Positions 1 through 7,871 of a DNA stretch of 28,487 nucleotides are shown here, one piece after another; within the stretch, counting starts at the first letter, position 1; each line of letters begins with the position of its first letter. The stretch comes from JAKJGV01 sp964617565. GTDB taxonomy: Bacteria > Verrucomicrobiota > Kiritimatiellia > CAIQIC01 > JAGNIJ01. The position numbers were made by a program, and so were the translations under genes. The DNA lies in the NCBI GenBank assembly GCA_964617565.1, contig CAZTYH010000040.1, positions 1-28,487 of the forward strand, given 5' to 3'. The notes below the pieces were generated by a model. The model was given only the letters and a program-made list of their open reading frames with translations. It was not told the DNA's origin and did no database searches.

Positions 1-261
1 CTCATTCTAACCAGTTGGGTGCGCCTTGCCCCCTCTTTTGATGGAGAGCCCGCGCTCTGGAGAGTGCGTCTACGGTGTTGAAGCTCTCCCTGCCTGCTGA
101 CAGGTCCATTCGTGTTCTCTTGCGCTTAACGTCAGAACTCCCGTTCGGCCTTCCTGCGGGGGGGAATGGGGTCAATTTCATAGAGTCGCGACAGCCGGGT
201 TGCACTAGCGGTGCATGGAGAGGTATATTATTATAGATGTGATTATATTCCGGAGGCTGAC
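1..261. other. Upstream region, no confident gene
   Basis: No supported gene was found before the pseudopilin start. A 67-codon minus-strand reading frame (2-205) has no recognisable domain and no ribosome binding site. The stretch contains several small inverted repeats: AGAGC/GCTCT around 45-58, CCTG/CAGG near 91-106 and TGCAC/GTGCA at 201-215. A weak promoter-like arrangement, TTGCAC at 200-205 and TATATT at 224-229, lies ahead of the pseudopilin gene, but the -35 match is poor, so I do not call it separately. Confidence 0.4.
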
Positions 262-1050
262 ATGAAAAGACCGTTCCGTGGTCATTCGCAGCATCGCGCG
301 TTCACGTTGATCGAGTTGCTTGCGGTTATCGCCATCATTGCCATCCTTGCCGGATTTCTTCTTCCCATGCTCGGTCGCGCCATGGATCGGGGCCGCGGTA
401 CCCAGTGCCTCGCCCACATGCGCCAGTGGGGAACGGCCCTGACGGCTTACCTTGCCGATCACGCCGGCATTTTCCCGGAAGAGGCGATTGGGAAACCGGC
501 CACGCCGATCTATTCTTACACGGGCGCATGGTTCAACGCGATGTCATCTTATATTGATTCCCCGTCGATGAACGATCTGTGCCAGCAGTTCATGCCTCCG
601 CGTCCGGGGCAGAAGAACATATTCGTCTGCCCTTCACTGAAGATCGAGGAGGTGCAGGACGGCAGTGGAAATCCGGCCGTGCCCAATAATCCACGCGAGC
701 CGATCTATTCCTACGCCTACAATCTCTGGCTGGATCACGATGATCGCGCCAGCGGTGCATACAGCACCCGCCTGCGCGTGTCGCAGATTCTGAAGCCGAG
801 CCGCTTCGTCGTTTTCGGCGAGGTGGCGGGGCTTGGATTCGATAACATGGCCGGTCAGCATCTGCGCTTCCGGCATGACGGGACCACCACGGTGAATATC
901 GTGTTTGCGGACGGTCACGCGCAGAACTTTTTCTGGACGAATGTTTTTGTGAACACGGCCATCATCCCTGCCTCGCAGGTCAAAAGCGCCAATGTCGGCG
1001 TGATCTGGGATCCTGAAGGAAATCCTCCGCAGACGGATCCCGTCTGGTAA
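262..1050 (+). CDS. Type II secretion/pilin-like protein (prepilin N-terminal domain, H-DG family)
   Basis: A 262-residue pseudopilin. The N-terminus has a short basic leader followed by AFTLIELLAVIAIIAILAG, the class III prepilin signal. Cleavage is expected between Ala13 and Phe14, and the conserved Glu at position 5 of the mature protein is Glu18. The residue before the cleavage site is Ala rather than the usual Gly. The C-terminal part ends with a RFRHDG...FADGH motif, as in the large H-DG pseudopilin families of Verrucomicrobiota, Lentisphaerota and Planctomycetota. I chose the ATG at 262 because GGAGG lies five bases upstream (252-256); an in-frame earlier ATG at 211 would place 17 non-leader residues in front. 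The next gene follows after 18 bases, so the two are probably cotranscribed. The protein is expected in the inner membrane or a periplasmic pseudopilus; its partner is unknown. Confidence 0.85.
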   Translation: MKRPFRGHSQHRAFTLIELLAVIAIIAILAGFLLPMLGRAMDRGRGTQCLAHMRQWGTALTAYLADHAGIFPEEAIGKPATPIYSYTGAWFNAMSSYIDSPSMNDLCQQFMPPRPGQKNIFVCPSLKIEEVQDGSGNPAVPNNPREPIYSYAYNLWLDHDDRASGAYSTRLRVSQILKPSRFVVFGEVAGLGFDNMAGQHLRFRHDGTTTVNIVFADGHAQNFFWTNVFVNTAIIPASQVKSANVGVIWDPEGNPPQTDPVW

Positions 1051-1068
1051 GCCGGAAGGAGAGAGAGC

Positions 1069-4000
1069 ATGAGAACGAGAGTCCTTGCCGCTTTCGCGGC
1101 GGCCATCGTGTGCTTTGCCGATTCCGCTGCATACGCGCAGTTCCCGCCGTTGACGAATATCGCATACGCAAAGCGGGACGTGGCGCCGCAGGATTATTTC
1201 GCCGACGATACCAATGGATTTTACCGGGTTCGCGGCCGTGTGACTTCCCCGCATTTTTCCACAAACCGGAGCCAGTTTTTTATCCAGGATACGGATGATG
1301 ATGTCGGTATCCAGGTTGTTGGACCCAGCCAGATCCCCGTTTCTCTTTTCACGGAAGTGGAGATCGTGGGGATGCTGGCGCAGTCGAACGGTCTGCGCTT
1401 GCTGGTGACGGAGTTCGCCGGCGATATCGCGGTTACCGATCCCGTCACGAGCGTGGTGGCGGCGGTGTCGGGCACGATCAGCGATTTGCTGGCCGATGCG
1501 GAGCGTTACGAAGGCACCTACGTGGTGATCAGTAATGTGTATCGGGTAACCAATGTATGGGCATCATGGAACGGCAATGCCAATGTGGCAGTCACCGATC
1601 AGACGGGCCGCATCAACATGCGTCTCGAAGGTGCGACGGACATTGACGGTCAATTGGAGCCGACGAATGCGTTCCACCTCTACGGAATATTTTCCCAGTT
1701 CGATTCGTCCACGACCCCCACCGGGGGATACCAGGTGCTTCCGCGTTTCTACACCGACATCGTTCAGGATGTGGGGCAGCAGCCGCCGGAGATCGTTGTC
1801 GTCAATTCGAACACTTTCAGTGTTGCAGTGGGGCAGCAGTTGTCCGTGACCCTGCTCGGCCTGGATCGAAACGCGGAAGATGTGCTGGTGATCAGCACCA
1901 ACGACGCGCCGGATGGCTGTGCCGTCACCAACCTGCCCAATCGCGAAGCGCGGTTCACGTGGACCCCCGACGTGGGATATGCCAACACGACCAATAAGAT
2001 CATTCTTGAAATCACCGACGGAACAGACACGGGCACGGTCGGGCTGGATATATTCGTGTTGTCCGAGGAGCTGGCAAATATCCGGCTGAACGAAGTGCAT
2101 TGGGCTCCGGCAAGCTCGATCGCGGGCGATGCGAACGAGGATGGTGTGCGCAACGCAATTACGGACGAGTTTATTGAGATCGTGAATAACAATGCTACGG
2201 ATGTGGACATTACCGGCTGGGTGATCAAGTATGGAGCCAACACATTCTTCACTTTCCCGCCCACCGTCTTGACCGGGAAAACAGCGGTGGTGGTGTTCGG
2301 CGGCGGCGTGCCCGCCGGATTGTTCGGTCATTCGATCGTTTATGCCCCCTCGCCGAATTGGACAGGTCTCGGCAACAGCCCCGGCGGGAATGCGGTGAGC
2401 CTCTGGACAGATGGAGGCGCGCAGGTTTTCTCGTATAACTACGGTTCGTTCGGAGCGCCGGGGATGTCCGCCACGCGCAGCCCGGACTTCACGGGTGATT
2501 ATGTGCTCCACACCGGCGTGGTGGCCTCGCTGCTCTGGTCGCCCGGCCGTATGGCGAACGGGAAATATTTTGAGGGAATCGGGCAGGCCAATGCGACGCC
2601 TCTTGTCGTGCCGATTGCCGGTCGGTCGGTGGGCGTGGGCAAGGGCATCGTTATTCCGCTTGTCGCGTACGAACCCGACGCCGATCCGATCACCATGACG
2701 GTTTCGAATGCGCCCGATACGGCGTCGTTCATTGATAACGGGGATGGCACCGCGACGCTGGCTTATACGGGGCTTGTTGCGGAGGCGGGGATGTCGTTTG
2801 CCATTTCAGTGTATGCGAGCGACGGCATTGATGACGCATCTTCACGAACTTTCAATTTGAAGGTGCTGGAATCAAAATACGATGGATTGGTGATCAATGA
2901 ATACCTGATTGCGCCGCGCGATTTCTTTGACGCGAACAATGACGGGGCCATCAACACCTCCCAGGATGAGTATGTCGAGATAGTGAATAATACGACCGGG
3001 GCGGTGGACATGGTGGGGATGATGCTTTATGACGACGTCCAACTGCGCCACCGGTTCACATCGCAAGTCGTGCCGCAGGGCGGCGCCATCGTTGTGTTTG
3101 GCGGGGGCAGCATTGCAAACTTCAGATATCAGCCTGCACAACTGGCGTCCACCACACAACTCGGATTGAACAATGGCACGGACTCCATAACGCTTTATAC
3201 GCCATCAACGGATGTCGTTGACCGGGTTGAATATGGCGCGGACGATTGGTCGCTTGATGTGTCATTGACCCGTTCCCCGGATATCACCGGAGGATGGGCC
3301 AATCATTACATAGCCACAACAAACGCCCTTCGTGGTTCTCCGGGCAGGCGGGTGAATGGTGAACCGTTTATTCCAAACCAACAGCCTTTCTTCAGTCCGC
3401 TTTCGGATCGCTCGCTCGGCGAAAGTAATTCGCTCGAATTTGCTGTGCGCGCGATGGAAGTGGATGGCGAGCCCGTGACGCTGACCGCCTCCAATCTTCC
3501 TCCGTCCGCGCAGTTCTTTGGCACAAACGATACCGGCTTCGCAGCCGGAATGTTCGTGTGGACGAGCGCGGTGCCGGCGGGCGTCTATACAACGTCTTTC
3601 TACGCGGTGGACAAGGACGGCGTGACGAGTACGGCCGTTGTGATCACGGTGGTGGGCGGTGCAGTCTCCGGCGGGAGTGTATGGATTAACGAGTTCCATT
3701 ATGACAATGCCAGTACAGACGCAGGCGAATTCATCGAGGTGGCAGGCGATGCGGGGATTGATCTGAATGAATATGCGATCCTTCTTTATAACGGTGACAA
3801 CGGGTCTATGTATGGATCGAATGCACTTTCCGGTGTAATTCCGGATGAGGGTTGTGGGTTCGGAGCAGTGGCGTTGTTCTATCCGGTGAATGGGCTGCAG
3901 AACGGATCACCGGACGGGTTCGCCCTCGTGAAGGATGGAACCGGGGTGGTTCAATTCCTGAGTTATGAAGGAACGTTCACTGCGGTCGGCGGTGCTGCTG

Positions 4001-4554
4001 ACGGAATGTTGTCCGTGGATGTTGGCGTCTCGGAACCAGGCACCACGCCTATAGGGTTCTCCCTCCAACTGGTCGGCACCGGTGCGCAGTACGCGGCATT
4101 CACATGGGTGGCCCCGCGCACGAACTCGGCAGGATTCCTGAATGTGGATCAGGAGATTTCGCCTTGCGGCGCTGAGCCGGACACGGACGGGGACGGGATT
4201 CCGGACTGGTGGGAGGAGCTTTATTATGGCGGACCGACGAACGCGGTGGCGACCAATCTTGCCGCGAATGCGCTCAACACGATTCTCGAGGCGTTCATTG
4301 CCGATATTGATCCGACGGCCCCGGATGCATTCTTTGAGATAGATGATATATCGGGAGCGGGAGTGCGATCGGTGACGTTCCTGTCCTCCACAGGACGTGT
4401 GTACACGTTCCAGTTCAATGACAACCTGCTTGACCCCGACGCGTGGAGCAACTTGGTGACGGACGTTTCGGGGACGAATACAACGACCACGTTGAGCGAT
4501 ACGAATACGCCGATGGACAATCGCAGCTACAGGGTTCGTGTTCGGGTTCCGTGA
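1069..4554 (+). CDS. Secreted multi-domain protein with three lamin-tail (LTD) domains
   Basis: A 1161-residue exported protein. The signal peptide occupies about residues 1-24 (cleavage after AYAQ or nearby). An OB-fold-like segment follows (about 45-145). Three lamin-tail-domain modules start near residues 335, 605 and 871, each with the hallmark (I/V)(R/I)(L/I)NE followed by a (D)EF/YIEIVNN-type strand. The first two carry an acidic insert with a DANEDG/DANNDG calcium-loop-like sequence. Ig/cadherin-like linkers (about 240-330, 505-600, 770-865) separate them. Near residue 1037 comes DTDGDGIPDWWEELYYGG, a thrombospondin-3-like calcium motif typical of PVC secreted proteins, then a beta-rich tail ending RVRVP. 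A GGAAGGAGAG ribosome site precedes the ATG. It forms a unit with the pseudopilin just upstream, which suggests export or surface display. No catalytic domain was recognised; an adhesive or structural role is inference. Confidence 0.8.
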   Translation: MRTRVLAAFAAAIVCFADSAAYAQFPPLTNIAYAKRDVAPQDYFADDTNGFYRVRGRVTSPHFSTNRSQFFIQDTDDDVGIQVVGPSQIPVSLFTEVEIVGMLAQSNGLRLLVTEFAGDIAVTDPVTSVVAAVSGTISDLLADAERYEGTYVVISNVYRVTNVWASWNGNANVAVTDQTGRINMRLEGATDIDGQLEPTNAFHLYGIFSQFDSSTTPTGGYQVLPRFYTDIVQDVGQQPPEIVVVNSNTFSVAVGQQLSVTLLGLDRNAEDVLVISTNDAPDGCAVTNLPNREARFTWTPDVGYANTTNKIILEITDGTDTGTVGLDIFVLSEELANIRLNEVHWAPASSIAGDANEDGVRNAITDEFIEIVNNNATDVDITGWVIKYGANTFFTFPPTVLTGKTAVVVFGGGVPAGLFGHSIVYAPSPNWTGLGNSPGGNAVSLWTDGGAQVFSYNYGSFGAPGMSATRSPDFTGDYVLHTGVVASLLWSPGRMANGKYFEGIGQANATPLVVPIAGRSVGVGKGIVIPLVAYEPDADPITMTVSNAPDTASFIDNGDGTATLAYTGLVAEAGMSFAISVYASDGIDDASSRTFNLKVLESKYDGLVINEYLIAPRDFFDANNDGAINTSQDEYVEIVNNTTGAVDMVGMMLYDDVQLRHRFTSQVVPQGGAIVVFGGGSIANFRYQPAQLASTTQLGLNNGTDSITLYTPSTDVVDRVEYGADDWSLDVSLTRSPDITGGWANHYIATTNALRGSPGRRVNGEPFIPNQQPFFSPLSDRSLGESNSLEFAVRAMEVDGEPVTLTASNLPPSAQFFGTNDTGFAAGMFVWTSAVPAGVYTTSFYAVDKDGVTSTAVVITVVGGAVSGGSVWINEFHYDNASTDAGEFIEVAGDAGIDLNEYAILLYNGDNGSMYGSNALSGVIPDEGCGFGAVALFYPVNGLQNGSPDGFALVKDGTGVVQFLSYEGTFTAVGGAADGMLSVDVGVSEPGTTPIGFSLQLVGTGAQYAAFTWVAPRTNSAGFLNVDQEISPCGAEPDTDGDGIPDWWEELYYGGPTNAVATNLAANALNTILEAFIADIDPTAPDAFFEIDDISGAGVRSVTFLSSTGRVYTFQFNDNLLDPDAWSNLVTDVSGTNTTTTLSDTNTPMDNRSYRVRVRVP

Positions 4555-4568
4555 GGGGCGTTATGTCA

Positions 4569-4632
4569 TACTCGTACACGTACTCTTAAACTCAAATCGT
4601 TGCTACCTGGAAATCGCGATAGGCGTGTACGA
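4569..4632. repeat. Imperfect tandem hexamers with inverted arms between convergent genes
   Basis: Positions 4569-4592 read as four degenerate hexamers: TACTCG, TACACG, TACTCT, TAAACT. The 9-base arm TCGTACACG (4572-4580) has an exact inverted copy CGTGTACGA at 4624-4632, 43 bases away. The site lies between two convergent genes and may act as a weak bidirectional terminator or be a dispersed intergenic repeat. No T-run follows either arm directly. Confidence 0.4.
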
Positions 4633-4671
4633 ACAGGTGCGAGAGTAAGTTCAGGCAGGGCAGAGGTTTTT

Positions 4672-5715
4672 TTACCGGACTTCCTGTTCGGGAGGTTGTG
4701 CGAGCAGGGCGATGGGGGCGACGATCGGTTCGTGTCCGGCTTTCCGCTTCACCACGGCGTCCTGCTTTCGCGTGGAGATGTCCTTGAGTGAGCAGCGAAT
4801 CTGGCCCACGGCCATGCCGTAATCCGCGAGGAGAGGGGTCATGCCCCATGCGGGCGTTTCCGCCGCGATCTGCCTGAGTTCCTTGTTTTTCGTGCGGTCC
4901 GCAACATCCATGAACGACGTGGTCCACACGGTGAAACTCCTGGTGCGCACCCCGCGCGGGGCTTCGCGGGCGGGCATGACGTCCACGCGCAACGCTGCAT
5001 ATTTCCCGCCGAAGGCATGAATGTTGTCGCGCGCCGAGCGCGCGGCGAAGGGGACGGCCTTGCTGTCGCAATTGACGAAAATGCGGAAGTCGGAATCCGG
5101 CGAGATCGGACCGCAGCGTTCGTGATAGACATCGGAAAGCAAGGTCAGTACGCGCGACACTTCCTTGCCTTGCGCGGCCATGTCGGTGGCGCCGGTGATG
5201 TTGGTGGCCGAAGTGCCGTCGAGGTAGTTATGGCCGAAGAATGAAAGCTCGCCGTTGGAGAGATCGTACACGTGGAAGTTGTGGGTGTCTTTCTTTGTGC
5301 CGACGACGGGATTGAGCAACTCGTCGGTCATTTTCAGGTAATAGAGCGTGTCCAGTTGCGGCATGGTTACAACGGAGACGATGCGGCTGTTGATGTACAC
5401 GCGGCCTCCGCGTTCGGCGCCCCCGGCGGCGGAGGGCGATTGAAGCGTGACGCTGATGAGGCAGCAGGCGGTGGCCTGATCGGAGTCGGGCGACCGCCAG
5501 AAACCTTCGGTGGCCTCGATCGTGGCCTCGGCGACTTGGAGAAGGTTCAGGGCGAGGAAGCGATAGTGAACGGTATAGCTCATTACCACCGTGGGTTTGG
5601 CCGGGATAAAGCGTTCACTGATCTTGTTCAGATAGAGTTCGGGCGTAGGCGGGGCGGACTCCGCCAGGCCTTCCATGCAGATCATGCTGAAAAGTGCGGC
5701 GATAACAGCCCGCAT
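4672..5715 (-). CDS. Exported protein of unknown function (possibly DUF3108-like)
   Basis: A 347-residue protein beginning with a signal peptide (MRAVIAALFSMICMEGLAES). I prefer the ATG at 5715, since TAAGG sits five bases upstream; an in-frame ATG at 5733 has no ribosome site and would put a charged stretch before the signal peptide. After the leader comes a region with a YTVHYRFLALNLLQVAEATI strand that faintly resembles DUF3108 periplasmic proteins, and later beta-rich segments with no motif I recognise. The C-terminal third is basic (TRKQDAVVKRKAG) and ends in a proline-rich tail. It probably acts in the periplasm or outer membrane. The upstream flank is interrupted by a scaffold gap, but the duplicated gap edges suggest the 5' end is intact. 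The beta-barrel gene lies upstream on the same strand. Function is unassigned. Confidence 0.6.
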   Translation of the reverse strand: MRAVIAALFSMICMEGLAESAPPTPELYLNKISERFIPAKPTVVMSYTVHYRFLALNLLQVAEATIEATEGFWRSPDSDQATACCLISVTLQSPSAAGGAERGGRVYINSRIVSVVTMPQLDTLYYLKMTDELLNPVVGTKKDTHNFHVYDLSNGELSFFGHNYLDGTSATNITGATDMAAQGKEVSRVLTLLSDVYHERCGPISPDSDFRIFVNCDSKAVPFAARSARDNIHAFGGKYAALRVDVMPAREAPRGVRTRSFTVWTTSFMDVADRTKNKELRQIAAETPAWGMTPLLADYGMAVGQIRCSLKDISTRKQDAVVKRKAGHEPIVAPIALLAQPPEQEVR

Positions 5716-5891
5716 TATTACCTTACATCGCATAGGNNNNNNNNNNNNNNNNNNNNNNNNNNNNNNNNNNNNNNNNNNNNNNNNNNNNNNNNNNNNNNNN
5801 NNNNNNNNNNNNNNNNNNNNNNNNNNNNNNNNNNNNTCATGCTGAAAAGTGCGGCGATAACAGCCCGCATTATTACCTTACATCGCATAGG
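5682..5891. other. Scaffold gap (100 N, 5737-5836) flanked by identical 55-base ends
   Basis: The 55 bases immediately before the N-run (5682-5736) are identical to the 55 bases immediately after it (5837-5891). Exact identity abutting both sides of a 100-N run is the mark of two contigs that overlap by one assembly k-mer but were joined as if gapped. The true sequence is therefore probably continuous, with one copy of the 55-mer and no missing bases. Confidence 0.85.
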
Positions 5892-5964
5892 AGGAGTGAT
5901 GATGAAGGAAGGGTGGGTGGGGTGCAATTAAAAAAGGATGGTTGAAGCTCTTCCGGGCGTATCT

Positions 5965-6000
5965 TCCCCTGACCACACTTTGCAAAGTGTGGTCAGGGGA
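5965..6000. repeat. Perfect 36-bp palindrome (REP-like or terminator)
   Basis: The arm TCCCCTGACCACACTTTG is followed directly by its exact reverse complement, giving an 18-bp stem with no spacer. A further partial copy of the arm end, GGGGGTCAG, follows at 6005-6013 and supplies the stop codon of the barrel gene. The element lies just downstream of that gene on the minus strand, so it could terminate its transcript. The GTCAGGGG ends also recall repeats left by REP-associated tyrosine transposases; no transposase gene is present here. Confidence 0.7.
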
Positions 6001-6010
6001 AAAGAGGGGG

Positions 6011-6721
6011 TCAGAACGCAACCGCCGCGGCGACGGAGAAGTTCACTTGATCGAAATAGCGAATCTCTGCGCGGATGGTATGGTTTTCCTTCAGTTTGAG
6101 CGAGAGACCGCCCGCGATACCGAGAAGGTTTTTTTCTTCCGCGTCGTAATCGGATTTTGCGCCGGTGAGGGTGTCACGCACATCGCCGTCGAGCCGAACA
6201 ATGGATACGACCGGGCCCAGGTAAGGCATGAAAACGACCTGGTTATCCACCGGGACCTTGAGTGCGAAAATGACGCCACCATCTCCCTCAAAATAGTCGA
6301 AATCGGTTTTAGTCCCGCCGCTCTTGATTTCGATTGGCGAGTAATGAAGCTGCGCGAAGACCGATATGCGCATCGGATCGGTATCAATCACGAGCATGCG
6401 GAGGCCCGCGCCGACATAGTAATCGTAGTCGCCGCCCTTGGGATTGATTGCGCCGATATCCACATCCACCGAAGCCGTCTGGCCGATTTCGTTGTGAACG
6501 CGGAGATAGAGGGTGTCCGCCTTGATCGTACGGGTGGCATCGGGTCCGGTCGTAACTTCGAGTCCGCGGTTGATGCTTTCATAGACAACGCTCATGCGGC
6601 TCTTTTCCCTCAGTTCCATGGGGAATATGGGATCGCCCGCGTCCGCGGCCATAACCTGCAATACGGGAATGGAGATCAGGAATGTCACCGCGAGAAGAAT
6701 GATGCTGACATAGCGCTTCAC
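6011..6721 (-). CDS. Small outer-membrane beta-barrel protein
   Basis: A 236-residue protein with a signal peptide (about residues 1-26, ending VMAADAG) followed by alternating hydrophobic strands and short charged turns typical of an eight-stranded OmpA/OmpX-type barrel. The last residue is Phe (AAAVAF), the C-terminal signal for BAM-assisted outer-membrane insertion. I chose the GTG at 6721 because GAGGAGGG lies seven bases upstream and the signal peptide then starts at once; extending to the ATG at 6808 would add 29 residues with no leader character. The strand pattern includes YDYYVGAGLRML and RAEIRYFDQVNFS. No enzymatic motif is visible. It is divergent from the lipoprotein gene at 6913, with a shared 191-base upstream region. 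The exact family is not recognised. Confidence 0.7.
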   Translation of the reverse strand: MKRYVSIILLAVTFLISIPVLQVMAADAGDPIFPMELREKSRMSVVYESINRGLEVTTGPDATRTIKADTLYLRVHNEIGQTASVDVDIGAINPKGGDYDYYVGAGLRMLVIDTDPMRISVFAQLHYSPIEIKSGGTKTDFDYFEGDGGVIFALKVPVDNQVVFMPYLGPVVSIVRLDGDVRDTLTGAKSDYDAEEKNLLGIAGGLSLKLKENHTIRAEIRYFDQVNFSVAAAVAF

Positions 6722-6912
6722 GTTGAGGCCCTCCTCAGATTTGTACGTGTAACAGACCACATGGTGCCATTTGTTTAGCACGAATGCGTGGACTTCACAA
6801 GCATTCAAAACAACGGAGATTTCGTCTGAAAATAAACTCGCTCTTTACACTTTGAATCTGGCAGTGTCTGGTAGGTGTCCGGGCGCGAGTGCCGGGCCCG
6901 GAATTCACATTG

Positions 6913-7791
6913 ATGCGACGGTTCATCATGCGCGTAGCTGTTGCCGCGACCGCACTTGCGGGCGCACTTTTCCTCTTTGCCTGTTCTTCGGCGGTTTACG
7001 TGGTGGAAAGCGACGACCCCTTTGAATCGGCATGGAACGATTACACGCTGGGCGAATTCGACCGCGCCACCGAGAAGTTCGAGGCGTTGCGCGCCGGGGC
7101 GGTGGTGGGTGGTGACGAGTGGTGCAAGGCAGTCTATGGGCTTGCCACCACATGGAATCTGCGGAGGCCGGGGGAAGACACGAAAAAGGCCACGGCTTAT
7201 TACGAGGAACTGATCCAGGGCGCGCCCACGCATGATCTTGCTGTGTGGAGCCGGCTTGCGCTGGCGCGTATGAAGCACCTGGTGCCGGTTGGCGAGACCC
7301 CGGATTACGGGGAAGTGCGGAAGGCTTACCGGGATGTCATGGCGCTTCATCCCGGGCATCTTGCCGCGCAGGAGGCTTTTCTTTACCTGCAATCAACCCT
7401 GATCTCCTCGCTGGACCCCGCGCAGACAAAGCAGGCGCTGGAGGCGCTGGAGAAAGCTGTTGCCGATCCCGAATATCAGTTCGTCGGACCGGCATGGTCA
7501 CTGATCGCGGTCGGGTCGCAGACGCTGGGCGACATGGAGCGGCGGCTTCATGCTGAAGAGATGTCGCTCAAGACCACGGAGGTGGATCCCACCAATCCGT
7601 TCACGGAGTATTCATGGCAGTATTGGAACCTGGCGACGATCGCCGAGTTCGATGTCGGCGACTTTGAGAAGGCGCGTTACTACTATCAGAAATTGATTGA
7701 AGAATATCCGCAGGATATCCGCGTCTATGGCGCGCGGCAGGCGTTGATGCGGATGGATGATCTGGAGATGAAAATAAGGGCGGAAATGTGA
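6913..7791 (+). CDS. Tetratricopeptide-type lipoprotein
   Basis: A 292-residue lipoprotein. The leader ends in the lipobox LFAC, with the lipidated Cys at position 24. The rest is alpha-helical with repeat-like helices matching TPR consensus positions: SAWNDYTLGEFDRATEKFEAL near the mature start, a block around the KATAYYEEL helix, and a C-terminal pair with FEKARYYYQKLIEEYPQD, which is a classic TPR helix B. I chose the ATG at 6913; a GTG at 6889 and an ATG at 6928 are alternatives, and none has a strong ribosome site. It precedes the ABC binding-protein gene by 80 bases on the same strand, so it may be a scaffold for that system or simply an operon neighbour. Substrate or partner is unknown. 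Outer- or inner-membrane placement is not decided from the sequence. Confidence 0.7.
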   Translation: MRRFIMRVAVAATALAGALFLFACSSAVYVVESDDPFESAWNDYTLGEFDRATEKFEALRAGAVVGGDEWCKAVYGLATTWNLRRPGEDTKKATAYYEELIQGAPTHDLAVWSRLALARMKHLVPVGETPDYGEVRKAYRDVMALHPGHLAAQEAFLYLQSTLISSLDPAQTKQALEALEKAVADPEYQFVGPAWSLIAVGSQTLGDMERRLHAEEMSLKTTEVDPTNPFTEYSWQYWNLATIAEFDVGDFEKARYYYQKLIEEYPQDIRVYGARQALMRMDDLEMKIRAEM

Positions 7792-7871
7792 GATTGAATT
7801 TGGACCTTGCCCGGCCCTGAAGGGCGAGTTTCCAGTTTCGAATTTCAAGATCGGCCCCTGAGTACAAGTGA

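Noticed and set aside
2..205. 67-codon minus-strand frame at the window start
   Set aside because: No ribosome site or known domain, and the window edge hides its context. It could be a short conserved protein, but nothing here supports that.
1564..2511. Minus-strand open frame inside the LTD gene
   Set aside because: Opposite a clear secreted protein with LTD signatures; product is Arg/His rich, as is typical of shadow frames.
5272..5931. Plus-strand frame spanning the first gap
   Set aside because: Antisense to the exported protein and created in part by reading through Ns and a duplicated contig end.
6880..6910. GC-rich inverted repeat TCCGGGC/GCCCGGA before the lipoprotein start
   Set aside because: Could be an RNA hairpin, but with a short stem and no other support I did not list it as a feature.
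7808..7835. GCCCTGAAGGGC hairpin before the binding-protein gene as a terminator
   Set aside because: Only a 4-bp stem and no T-run. The neighbouring genes are on the same strand and probably cotranscribed.
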